DNA of 64,000 nucleotides from SG-bin9 sp049323835 (GTDB lineage Bacteria; Pseudomonadota; Alphaproteobacteria; Rhizobiales; Xanthobacteraceae): positions 1-64,000 of the forward strand of contig JBMOOJ010000104.1 of assembly GCA_049323835.1 (NCBI GenBank), in the 5' to 3' direction. The notes under the pieces are model-generated. The model ran no database searches. It saw nothing but the letters and a program-made list of their open reading frames with translations, and had not been told where the DNA came from. Numbering within the stretch: position 1 is the first letter of the stretch; each line of letters starts with the position of its first letter. Below are positions 52,677 to 60,284 of this stretch, in pieces. The position numbers and the translations under genes were made by a program.

Positions 52677-52934
52677 TTACGACTTCTTGAAGTTGCCCTT
52701 CGCGGCGTCGCACTTGTCCTTCGACATCATCGCAAAGCCCTGACCCTTGCAGGCGTTCTGGCCTTTGCATGCATTCGCGCCGCCCTTGCAGGCGCCCTGG
52801 CCCTTGCAGGCGTTCGCGCCGACGCACTGACCTTCGCCAGCAGCCTGGGCGTTCGCCGAAACAGTCGCGCCAGCGAGGAAGAGAGCAGCAGCGGCGACGG
52901 CGAGCGTCGCACCAGACTTCGAATTGAGCTTCAT
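52677..52934 (-). CDS. bufA: Bufferin-type Cys-rich precursor peptide 1
   Basis: 85 residues. A Sec signal peptide (MKLNSKSGATLAVAAAALFL, cleavage near NAQA) precedes a 55-residue core with six cysteines at 37, 43, 49, 56, 62 and 75, four of them in ACKG repeats (NACKGQGACK, NACKGQNACKGQG). This repeat pattern with an MNIO/DUF2063 pair next door fits bufferin-family copper-binding RiPPs. GGAGG precedes the ATG. Nearest of the three to the MNIO gene. Confidence 0.87.
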   Translation of the reverse strand: MKLNSKSGATLAVAAAALFLAGATVSANAQAAGEGQCVGANACKGQGACKGGANACKGQNACKGQGFAMMSKDKCDAAKGNFKKS

Positions 52935-52982
52935 GGTAATCCTCCAGAGGTTTTCGACAGAAAGAACTGTCGCGATAACAGC

Positions 52983-53007
52983 TACGGGCGAATTCAAGAT
53001 CGTTTCA
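52983..53007 (-). promoter_or_regulatory. Candidate ECF-type promoter of precursor 1
   Basis: TGAAAC (53002-53007, minus), a 15-base spacer and CGTA (52983-52986), ending 49 bases before the ATG. A similar spacing recurs ahead of the other two precursors. Hand-found, so speculative. Confidence 0.3.
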
Positions 53008-53063
53008 GGAATCGGCAGGAAGAAAAATATTCTCGCACCCGCACTTGTCATCGCGACGACAGA

Positions 53064-53091
53064 CGGGGACCGGCTACGCAGCCGGTCCCCG
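53064..53091 (-). terminator. Hairpin after precursor gene 2
   Basis: A perfect 12-bp stem, arm CGGGGACCGGCT, with a 4-base loop, lying 12 bases after the stop of precursor gene 2. No clear U-tract follows. Confidence 0.75.
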
Positions 53092-53103
53092 CTGCGTTCC
53101 GGA

Positions 53104-53361
53104 TCAGGACTTCTCGAACTTGCCCTTGACCTTGTCGCACTCGGCCTTGCTGACCGAGGTGAAGCCCTTGCCCTTGCAGGCGTTCTGGCCCTTGCAGGCG
53201 TTCGCACCGCCCTTGCAGGCGCCCTGGCCCTTGCAGGCGTTCGCGCCGACGCAGTGGCCCTTGTCCTGGGCCTGGGCGACCGACGTCATGGCCGCACCGG
53301 CCAGGAACAGGGTCGCAGCGGCAACAGCGATGGTCGCGCCCGATTTCGAATTCAGTTTCAT
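53104..53361 (-). CDS. bufA: Bufferin-type Cys-rich precursor peptide 2
   Basis: 85 residues with the same plan as its neighbours: signal peptide beginning MKLNSKSGATIAVAAATLFL and cysteines at 37, 43, 49, 56, 62 and 75. The core (CVGANACKGQGACKGGANAC, 37-56) is identical to precursor 1, while the C-terminal 25 residues diverge (KGFTSVSKAECDKVKGKF). It has its own downstream hairpin and 414 bases of upstream DNA, so it may be transcribed separately. GGAGG precedes the ATG. Confidence 0.87.
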   Translation of the reverse strand: MKLNSKSGATIAVAAATLFLAGAAMTSVAQAQDKGHCVGANACKGQGACKGGANACKGQNACKGKGFTSVSKAECDKVKGKFEKS

Positions 53362-53516
53362 AACGAGTCCTCCAGAAGACATGATTGACTTGGATAAGTC
53401 ACTTGAACTGGACATCGCCGGAGCGGCTTCGCACGCAAATGGATGTGCACGCCGACGCTCAGGCTCAATCGAGGTGCCGTGCAGCATCCAAGGATGAGAA
53501 CGGTCACGAGGAGCAT

Positions 53517-53541
53517 TACGCCGGGAGCTGCGTTTGGTTAC
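53517..53541 (-). promoter_or_regulatory. Candidate ECF-type promoter of precursor 2
   Basis: GTAACC (53536-53541, minus), 15-base spacer, CGTA (53517-53520), 156 bases before the ATG. The -35 word resembles those of some ECF sigma factors. Speculative. Confidence 0.3.
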
Positions 53542-53736
53542 TTCGGGCTTGAAAATAATTCTTCCGCTACCGCCTGCCGCGAAACGTCATGCCTGCGGAG
53601 AACGGCGATCACGAAAAGGTTGACTTAGCTCGTTGCGGCGTTCCGCCTGGCGCAAGAGCAACAGCTGTCACCTGTCCGCCACAGGCATCTGACAGGTACG
53701 CTGGAAACAGGCCCGCAAAAACGGCGTAGAAACGGA

Positions 53737-53765
53737 AAGGAGGCCGGCAACTAGCCGGCCTCCTT
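53737..53765 (-). terminator. Hairpin after precursor gene 3
   Basis: A perfect 12-bp stem, arm AAGGAGGCCGGC, 5-base loop, 10 bases after the stop of precursor gene 3. The minus strand continues TCCGTTTCTACGCCGTTTTT, moderately U-rich. Confidence 0.78.
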
Positions 53766-53775
53766 CGCATCGTTA

Positions 53776-54033
53776 TCAGCTTGCGACGAACTTGCCGCCG
53801 ACTGCGGCGCAGCTCTTCGCATCGGTCAGCGAGAAGCCCTGGCCCTTGCAGGCATTCTGTCCCTTGCAAGCGCTCGCCCCGCCCTTGCAGGCGCTCTGGC
53901 CCTTGCAGGCATTGCCGACCATGCACTTGCCCTTGGCCGCCTGAGCGTTAGCGGTCGAAACGGCAGCACCTGCCAGGAACAGCGCGGCAGCGGCGACAGC
54001 GAGGGTGGCACCCGACTTGGAATTCAGCTTCAT
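53776..54033 (-). CDS. bufA: Bufferin-type Cys-rich precursor peptide 3
   Basis: 85 residues. Signal peptide almost identical to the other two, and the six cysteines are at identical positions, but the core differs more: it starts CMVGNACKGQSACKG and has GGASACKGQNAC. The C-terminus (FSLTDAKSCAAVGGKFVAS) lacks the lysine-rich end of copies 1 and 2. Probably the most diverged member of the triplet. A GGAG lies ahead of the ATG. Confidence 0.87.
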   Translation of the reverse strand: MKLNSKSGATLAVAAAALFLAGAAVSTANAQAAKGKCMVGNACKGQSACKGGASACKGQNACKGQGFSLTDAKSCAAVGGKFVAS

Positions 54034-54423
54034 GACGATCTCCTCTGATGTGTTGAGGCGCATGGACGACGGAATTCTTCGGACCGCCCACGCACCGTTT
54101 GCTTCGGAGATCCCTCCGGCAGGTCAATCAAAAGGAACGCAATGATGCAGTGCGAGCCCGGGGATGAGCCCACGCGCGTTCAAGACGTTCCCATCGCTCC
54201 CACACCTCCCCGGACGAACCATCCGGTGGCGAGATACGAGGCACCTTCCGTTCGGGGTGCAGGACGGCGAAAAAAATCTGCCGGCCGTGGAGCGGCGGAA
54301 CGCCGCACTGAAGTATCGGGGCACCTCCAGCGAAATCGTCAACGCAAGATTTGCTTGCAACGCAATATGCCGGATCTCTTGCGAGATCCGGCATATCCAT
54401 ATCCTGACGCCGAACAGCTGCAA
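54034..54423. other. Intergenic region upstream of precursor 3
   Basis: 390 bases. Contains a possible promoter for precursor 3 (TTGACC-N15-CGAA, minus strand, 54103-54127, 70 bases before its ATG) and the terminator hairpin of the DUF255 gene (54365-54396). No gene with family support. Confidence 0.4.
54365..54396 (-). terminator. Hairpin after the DUF255 gene
   Basis: A perfect 14-bp stem, arm ATATGCCGGATCTC, with a 4-base loop, 27 bases after the stop of the DUF255 gene. It separates that gene from the precursor triplet. No U-run. Confidence 0.72.
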
Positions 54424-56229
54424 TCACTTCATCGATTGCCGCTGTGGCTTGAGCTTCGCCATCTGCTCGACGGTGTCTTTCAGTTCCTTCGCGTTGAATG
54501 ACGGGAAGGAGCAGATTCGGTTGCTGCACGCGAACGCAGCCGCCTGGCCGAGGTCCGGATATTCGACATCCGGGTTCGGCAGTTTGCCTTCGCGCAGATC
54601 GAGCCACTCGAGCCGCTTGTAGCGCGCCGGATAGGCCCGGGCGACGCTGTGCAGATCGCGTGCCTTCGTGTCGTCCTTGCGGCCGACGATCGTGATATGG
54701 GTCGGCTCGACCGCGAGTTCTTCATCGGCGAGCAGCACGCCCGGCAGCGGCCGCACCAGTTCGGCGGTCATGCCGGCGAGATACTTCATCGCGTGCACCG
54801 CATTGTCGTGATATGCCTCGCTGCCGAAATACCGGTCGAGCAGATTGAGGAAGCGCGCGACCTGAATCTGATCTTCCATCAGCTTGGCCGGCTTCGCGAA
54901 TACGCCAACCTTGGCTTCGCTGGTCTTTGAGGTAAAGAAGCCGCCGCCGGCCTCGTCCTTGAAGTTGGCGATGACGAAGTCGCCGGCCTTGCCCGCCGCG
55001 GTCAGCCATTCGCGGTTACCTGTCGCGCCATACAGGTCGAGAAACGCCTGCCCCATGGTGGCGGTATCGCCGAGGAACGGGCCGCCGCGATCCTTCGCGC
55101 CATGCTTGAAGCCGCCATCCGGCAACGAACGGTTGGCGATCACCCAGCGCGCCGCGCGCTCCATCCGCTCGAGCGTCGCCGCATCCTTGGTGACGCCGTA
55201 GTAGGCGGCAAGTCCGCTGATCGCCCAGCCATTTTCACGTGCGTAAAGGTTCTTGTCGATGCGCGGCATGCCAAGCTTGCGGCGCTCCGCGTCGTTCAGC
55301 GCGTAGAAGGCATGGCCATCGACCTCGCGATTGAGATCGGCGTCCTGGCTGACATAGTACGCGCCCTCGGGCCCGAGCATCATCGACGTCAGGTAGCGCT
55401 CGATGTCCTTTGCCGCCTTCAGGTACTTCGGGTCGTTCCAGCGCGCATATGCCTGGCTGTACTGACGCAGATACTGACCCTGGAACGACATGATCTTTTC
55501 GAAGTGCGCCTTCTGCCAGGAGCCGGCTTCGGAGTATTGATAGACGCCGCCCCACACCGGATCGATCAGCGCGATCGCGGCATCGAGCGTCTGGCGTGCG
55601 CGCTTGACCGCTTGCGCATCCCCCGCTTCCGCACGCAGCATCGCATAGTCAAAGCTGTCGGCGTCGATGTACTTCTGGTTTTCGCCCCAGGCGCCGATCT
55701 TGTCCTCATAGGATTCGTCGTAGCGCTTGATCAGCGCCTCGCGCTTCTCCTTCGAGAGGAACTTCTCCTTGGCCGGCTCGACAGCGAACGCCTGCCCGAT
55801 CGACGGGCCCGGCGTCGGATCGTCGATCACCGCTTGCAGGATCGACGCCATCCGCTCCGGCTCGATGTAGCCTCGGAATTTCGCGATCTCGTTGCCGTCC
55901 GGCCCAAAGATGATGGTCGCGGGCCAGCCCCAGTCGCCGTAACGGCTGGAGAGATCCGGATTGGCGTCCTGATCGGCACGGACCGGAATGTATTTCGCAG
56001 CGAGCAGCTCGTTGACCTTCTTGTCCGCGTAGGTGGTTTTGTGCATCACATGGCACCAGTGACACCACACCGCCTCCATATCGAGGATGACGAATCGCTT
56101 CTCCGCCGTCGCCTTGGTGAAGATATCCTCACTCCATTCGCTCCATTTGACGCCGCCCTCGTCGGCGGCGAAGGCAGGCAAAGCGAACAGCGCGGCGATG
56201 GCGAGTGCCAGGACCCGGACGAACTTCAT
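54424..56229 (-). CDS. Exported DUF255 thioredoxin-fold protein (YyaL/SSP411-like)
   Basis: 601 residues. Sec signal peptide (MKFVRVLALAIAALFALPAF), then a thioredoxin-like domain (about 25-145) with the redox motif WCHWCHVM (C56, C59) and the cis-proline region GWPATIIFGPDG. An alpha/alpha-barrel domain like that of YyaL fills the rest. Cytoplasmic YyaL relatives lack a signal, so this one acts in the periplasm. A short cysteine pair near the C-terminus (FACSNRICSFPSF) could be a second redox site. Located upstream of the precursor genes, downstream of DoxX and CcdA on the same strand. Confidence 0.85.
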   Translation of the reverse strand: MKFVRVLALAIAALFALPAFAADEGGVKWSEWSEDIFTKATAEKRFVILDMEAVWCHWCHVMHKTTYADKKVNELLAAKYIPVRADQDANPDLSSRYGDWGWPATIIFGPDGNEIAKFRGYIEPERMASILQAVIDDPTPGPSIGQAFAVEPAKEKFLSKEKREALIKRYDESYEDKIGAWGENQKYIDADSFDYAMLRAEAGDAQAVKRARQTLDAAIALIDPVWGGVYQYSEAGSWQKAHFEKIMSFQGQYLRQYSQAYARWNDPKYLKAAKDIERYLTSMMLGPEGAYYVSQDADLNREVDGHAFYALNDAERRKLGMPRIDKNLYARENGWAISGLAAYYGVTKDAATLERMERAARWVIANRSLPDGGFKHGAKDRGGPFLGDTATMGQAFLDLYGATGNREWLTAAGKAGDFVIANFKDEAGGGFFTSKTSEAKVGVFAKPAKLMEDQIQVARFLNLLDRYFGSEAYHDNAVHAMKYLAGMTAELVRPLPGVLLADEELAVEPTHITIVGRKDDTKARDLHSVARAYPARYKRLEWLDLREGKLPNPDVEYPDLGQAAAFACSNRICSFPSFNAKELKDTVEQMAKLKPQRQSMK

Positions 56230-56431
56230 GGGAATTCCCCTTGATGATCCACGTTAAAGTCACGTGGGATGCGAGCAGAGCGATGCCGGAAATACGGGCC
56301 ACGCTCCGATCCGGCTCAGGGGGACAGAAGGGTCACGCAAACGTGAGGCTGCTGCGCCACCCGCGCAAGGCCGAGCGTCCGGACTACGCCGGACGCGCGT
56401 CAAGCTCTGCGCACCGGAGCAGTCGCGATGC

Positions 56432-56920
56432 CTATTTTCCGCTCTCGTTACGCCCGCTGCTGCGCAACAGCAGGTAATCGAGCGACACCTTGCCGGGGCC
56501 AGCGACGGCGAGCCAGAAGAACACCGCCATGTAGGTGAACTCCTCGAAGCCCAGCAGGATATCGAGCGAGCTCTCGCCGGCCGAGTAGGACTTCATCCAG
56601 TCACCGAATTTCGCCACCTTGACCGCAACGATCATGACGAAGGCGAGTTGCGCCGCGAAGATGCGCGTGAACAGGCCAAGGATCAGGGCGATGCCGCCGA
56701 AAAACTCGACGCCGGACGCGAACGGCGTAAGAAGAGCGGGGAACGGAATGCCCCACTCGGTGAAGTTCTGGATCATCACCGGCAGGTTGTTGAGCTTCTG
56801 CCAACCCGTCCACATGAAGACGTAGCCTACCACGAGACGCGCGTACAAAGGCCCGGCCCACGAAAAATGCGCGGCGATCCGGGCAGGCAGGGCAATCAGC
56901 AGGTTAACGAGAAAATCCAT
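56432..56920 (-). CDS. DoxX family membrane protein
   Basis: 162 residues from MDFLVNLLIA, with four hydrophobic segments and the DoxX pattern (LVVGYVFMWTGWQKLNNLPV, then GVEFFGGIALILGLFTRIFA). DoxX-like proteins often accompany DUF692/DUF2063 genes and other periplasmic thiol systems. Its function here is unproven; a quinone-linked or reductant-related role is possible. Confidence 0.88.
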   Translation of the reverse strand: MDFLVNLLIALPARIAAHFSWAGPLYARLVVGYVFMWTGWQKLNNLPVMIQNFTEWGIPFPALLTPFASGVEFFGGIALILGLFTRIFAAQLAFVMIVAVKVAKFGDWMKSYSAGESSLDILLGFEEFTYMAVFFWLAVAGPGKVSLDYLLLRSSGRNESGK

Positions 56921-57072
56921 GATACCCCCAGATGCTTGTCCCTCAGGCGCCAAACTTCAAACGACCAAGGTTTCAAACCACTAAAACCTTCAACTACCAA
57001 GGCTTCAAACGCTCGGCGTGACACTACGGCTCACGAGGTATTCGAACGGAAACGGATGGATGTTACGGCCGC

Positions 57073-57807
57073 CTATCCGAAATTTGCCAGCGCCGGGAAG
57101 GTTTCCAGCAGCCAGATGCTCATGCTGGTGATCGAGCCGGTGAGGAACGCGATGCCCGTTACAACCATCAGGACACCCATCGCCCGCTCGACATTGTGCA
57201 GTTGCCGTTTCATGCGGTTGAAGGCGGCCGAGAAACGATCAATCGCGAACGCGGCAATGAGGAACGGAATGCCGAGGCCCGCCGAATAAACCGCGAGCAG
57301 CCACGCGCCCTTTGTAACGGTCGCATCGGCGGCGGCAACCGACAGGATCGCGGCGAGGATCGGCCCGATGCACGGCGTCCAGCCGAAGGCGAACGCAAGT
57401 CCCATGACATAAGAACCGGTGTAGCCAACCGGCTTCGACATCGTCGCGCGCCCTTCCCTCATCAGAAACGCAAAGCGCGTCAGCCCGAGGAAGTGCAGGC
57501 CCATCAAGATAATGAGAACGCCGGCGACGATCGAGAACTGCGCGGAATAGGCGCGGATGAAGCCGCCGATGTAGCTCGCGCTGGCGCCGAGGGCGACGAA
57601 CACCGTCGAGAAGCCGAGCACGAAGCAGAGCGCCGAGAACATGATGGCGCTCTTCGAGGCCGACGAGATATCCTCGTTGTTCGCGTTGTTCAGCGTCGCG
57701 CCGGTGAGGTAGATCAGATATGGCGGCACCAGCGGTAGCACGCAGGGCGACAGGAAGCTGATAATTCCGGCGAGGAACGCGGCGGGGACCGAGATATCGC
57801 TACCCAT
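57073..57807 (-). CDS. ccdA: CcdA/DsbD-type thiol electron carrier
   Basis: 244 residues from MGSDISVPAA, with six hydrophobic segments. The cysteines of CcdA are present: C22 in SFLSPCVLPLVPP and C146 in GWTPCIGPI. CcdA carries reducing equivalents from cytoplasmic thioredoxin to periplasmic thiol proteins. It leads the minus-strand group that includes DoxX, the exported thioredoxin-fold protein and the bufferin genes, and could keep their cysteines reduced. A role in cytochrome c maturation is the alternative. Confidence 0.92.
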   Translation of the reverse strand: MGSDISVPAAFLAGIISFLSPCVLPLVPPYLIYLTGATLNNANNEDISSASKSAIMFSALCFVLGFSTVFVALGASASYIGGFIRAYSAQFSIVAGVLIILMGLHFLGLTRFAFLMREGRATMSKPVGYTGSYVMGLAFAFGWTPCIGPILAAILSVAAADATVTKGAWLLAVYSAGLGIPFLIAAFAIDRFSAAFNRMKRQLHNVERAMGVLMVVTGIAFLTGSITSMSIWLLETFPALANFG

Positions 57808-58043
57808 GGGACATCTGACCTTCAAACTGCGCGCCGCGGGCGCGGCGGAAAACATGGCAATCAGCGTAATCTACGAACTCGGCCGCTCGCGGTTTCGAAA
57901 CCCGGGATCGAACTTACCAGCGCTAAGGACCGCAAGGACAAGCTTGGCTTCGGGGGCAGCGATACATACGTTAGCCTAAGCTGGCCACCCAGAATCTCGC
58001 CGCTTCCCCGTCATATCAGTCACTTGAAGTTGAAAAGCCGTTT

Positions 58044-60128
58044 ATGATCCGCCTCTCGCCACCCTCCGCGCCGCGCCGTCCGCATCAATTCATCGCTCAT
58101 GGCGTCACCGTCACCGACGACTATGCTTGGTTAAAAGATCCGGATTGGCAGAAGGTGCTGCGCGAGCCCGCGCTGCTCGACGCCGATATCCGCGCCTATC
58201 TCGAAGCAGAGAACGCATTTGCAGAGCAGCTGCTCGGTCATACGAACGCCCTGCAGAAGACGCTCGTCGCGGAGATGCGCGGCCGCGTCAAGGAGGACGA
58301 CTCGAGCGTTCCCTCCCCCGATGGCGCATTCGCTTACTTCAGCAAGTATCGGGAGGGCGGCCAGCATCCGCTGATCGGCCGCATGGCGCGCGCCGGCGGC
58401 AGCGAGACGTTCATCCTCGACGGCGACGAACTCGCGAAACACAGCGACTACTTCCAGCTGCGTGGCTCGCGGCATTCGCCGGACCACGCGCTGCATGCCT
58501 GGAGCAGCGACACCAAGGGATCGGAATACTTCACCATCCGCGTGCGCGACTGGGCAACGGGCAACGACCTCGACGACAGCATCGAGGAAACCGATGGCGC
58601 TGTGGTCTGGGCCGCAGACTCGAAGTCCTTCTACTACGTCAAGCTCGATGATAATCACCGGCCGCTGAAGGTCTATCGCCATCGCCTCGGCACCGCGCAG
58701 GTGGACGACATTCTTGTCTACGAGGAAAAGGATTCAGGCTGGTTCACCCATATTCATGAAAGCGCCAGCGGCCGCTTCTGCGTCATCGCCGGCGGCGATC
58801 ACGAAACGTCCGAGCAACGGCTGATCGACCTGGCCGATAGCAACGCGATACCGCACCTCGTCGCCGAACGCGAGGACGGCGTACAGTACTCGGCTGCCGA
58901 CCGCGGCGATCAGCTCTATATCCTGACCAATGCTGACAAGGCGATCGACTTCAAGATCGTGACAGCGCCGCTCGCTGCGCCCGGGCGCGAGAACTGGTGT
59001 GATCTGATCCCGCATCGCGCGGGCGTCTTCGTGCTCGACTTCGAGCTTTTCGCCAATCACCTGGTGCGGCTCGAGCGCAAGGACGCCCTGCCCTCGATCG
59101 TCATCCGCGACCTGCGGACGAGCGATGAGCACGCGATCGCCTTCGACGAGGCTGCGTATTCGCTCGACACGCTCGGCAGCTACGAGTTCGACACGACGAA
59201 CCTGCGCTTCTCGTACTCATCAATGACGACGCCGTCGGAAGTCTTCGACTACGACATGGAGAAGCGCACGCGCATTCTGCGCAAACGTCAGGAAATTCCG
59301 TCCGGCCACAACCCCGCGGACTACGTCACTACGCGCATCCTCGCCACGGCGCATGACGGCGCACAGGTGCCGGTCTCAATTCTCTATCACAGGACAACCA
59401 CGATCGACGGAAGCGCGCCGCTGTTGCTGTACGGCTACGGCTCCTATGGCCACGCCATGCCGGCGTCGTTCTCATCCAACCGGCTGTCGCTGGTCGATCG
59501 CGGCTTCGTCTACGCTATCGCGCACATCCGCGGCGGCTCCGACAAGGGTTGGAGCTGGTATCTCGACGGCAAGCGCGAGAAGAAGACCAACACCTTCGAC
59601 GATTTCGCCGCCGCAGGCCGCGCGCTGATCGAGAAGAAATACACCTCGCCGAAGAAGATCGTCGGCCACGGCGGCAGCGCCGGCGGCATGCTGATGGGTG
59701 CGGTTGCCAATCGCGCGGGCGACTTGTTCGGCGGCATCGTCGCCGAGGTGCCGTTCGTCGACGTGCTCAACACGATGATGGACGATACCTTGCCGCTGAC
59801 GCCACCGGAGTGGCCCGAGTGGGGTAATCCGATCACCGACGAAGCCGCGTTCAAGACGATCCTGTCGTACTCGCCTTACGACAACGTCGAGGCGAAATCC
59901 TATCCGGCGATCCTGGCGATGGGCGGCCTCACCGATCCGCGCGTGACGTATTGGGAGCCGGCGAAGTGGGTGGCGCGGCTGCGCGCGACCATGACCGGCG
60001 GCGGGCCGGTCGTGCTGCGAACCAACATGGGCGCAGGCCACGGCGGCGCATCCGGCCGCTTCAACCGGCTGGACGAAGTCGCGATCGTCTATGCGTTCGC
60101 ACTATGGGCAGTGGGGCTGGTGAAATAA
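58044..60128 (+). CDS. ptrB: Oligopeptidase B (S9A family)
   Basis: 694 residues; E. coli PtrB has about 686. N-terminal beta-propeller (about 80-410), C-terminal alpha/beta hydrolase domain. The active-site serine is in GHGGSAGGMLMG, followed by EVPFVDVLNTMMDDTLPLTP as in PtrB, and the catalytic histidine is in GAGHGGASGRF. It cleaves short peptides after basic residues in the cytoplasm. It has its own promoter region and ends in a repeat element. Confidence 0.94.
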   Translation: MIRLSPPSAPRRPHQFIAHGVTVTDDYAWLKDPDWQKVLREPALLDADIRAYLEAENAFAEQLLGHTNALQKTLVAEMRGRVKEDDSSVPSPDGAFAYFSKYREGGQHPLIGRMARAGGSETFILDGDELAKHSDYFQLRGSRHSPDHALHAWSSDTKGSEYFTIRVRDWATGNDLDDSIEETDGAVVWAADSKSFYYVKLDDNHRPLKVYRHRLGTAQVDDILVYEEKDSGWFTHIHESASGRFCVIAGGDHETSEQRLIDLADSNAIPHLVAEREDGVQYSAADRGDQLYILTNADKAIDFKIVTAPLAAPGRENWCDLIPHRAGVFVLDFELFANHLVRLERKDALPSIVIRDLRTSDEHAIAFDEAAYSLDTLGSYEFDTTNLRFSYSSMTTPSEVFDYDMEKRTRILRKRQEIPSGHNPADYVTTRILATAHDGAQVPVSILYHRTTTIDGSAPLLLYGYGSYGHAMPASFSSNRLSLVDRGFVYAIAHIRGGSDKGWSWYLDGKREKKTNTFDDFAAAGRALIEKKYTSPKKIVGHGGSAGGMLMGAVANRAGDLFGGIVAEVPFVDVLNTMMDDTLPLTPPEWPEWGNPITDEAAFKTILSYSPYDNVEAKSYPAILAMGGLTDPRVTYWEPAKWVARLRATMTGGGPVVLRTNMGAGHGGASGRFNRLDEVAIVYAFALWAVGLVK

Positions 60129-60142
60129 GTGCTCATCGCTTT

Positions 60143-60270
60143 CCCCCCCCTTGTGGGGAGGGTGGCGCGAATGAGCGTCGCGAATGGAGCGCCGGGTGGG
60201 GCTCGTTCGCTGCAAGTGCCTCCACCCCGGCCTCCGCTACGCTCGGCCGACCCTCCCCACAAGAGGGAGG
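60143..60270. repeat. Intergenic inverted repeat between convergent genes
   Basis: Outer arms TTGTGGGGAGGGT (60151-60163) and ACCCTCCCCACAA (60250-60262) are perfect complements 86 bases apart. The interior is GC-rich with further small palindromes. Lies between ptrB (plus) and the RND gene (minus) and may terminate both. Confidence 0.75.
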
Positions 60271-60284
60271 GATTCAGCAAATCC

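Larger units (their letters stand above)
53362..53775. other. Intergenic region between precursors 2 and 3
   Basis: 414 bases. Contains a candidate promoter for precursor 2 (53517-53541) and the precursor-3 hairpin. Between 53665 and 53700 there is a cluster of CTGTC/GACAG-type words (CTGTCACCTGTCC, CATCTGACAGG) that could be a regulator site. No gene recognised. Confidence 0.4.

Noticed and set aside
54164..54622. 152-codon plus-strand reading frame near the DUF255 gene
   Set aside because: It overlaps the 3' end of the DUF255 gene antisense, has no ribosome-binding site or family likeness, and crosses a terminator hairpin.
56927..57072. Short direct repeats (CAAGGTTTCAAAC / CAAGGCTTCAAAC) before DoxX as a CRISPR-like array
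   Set aside because: Only two or three short, degenerate copies with no regular spacers.
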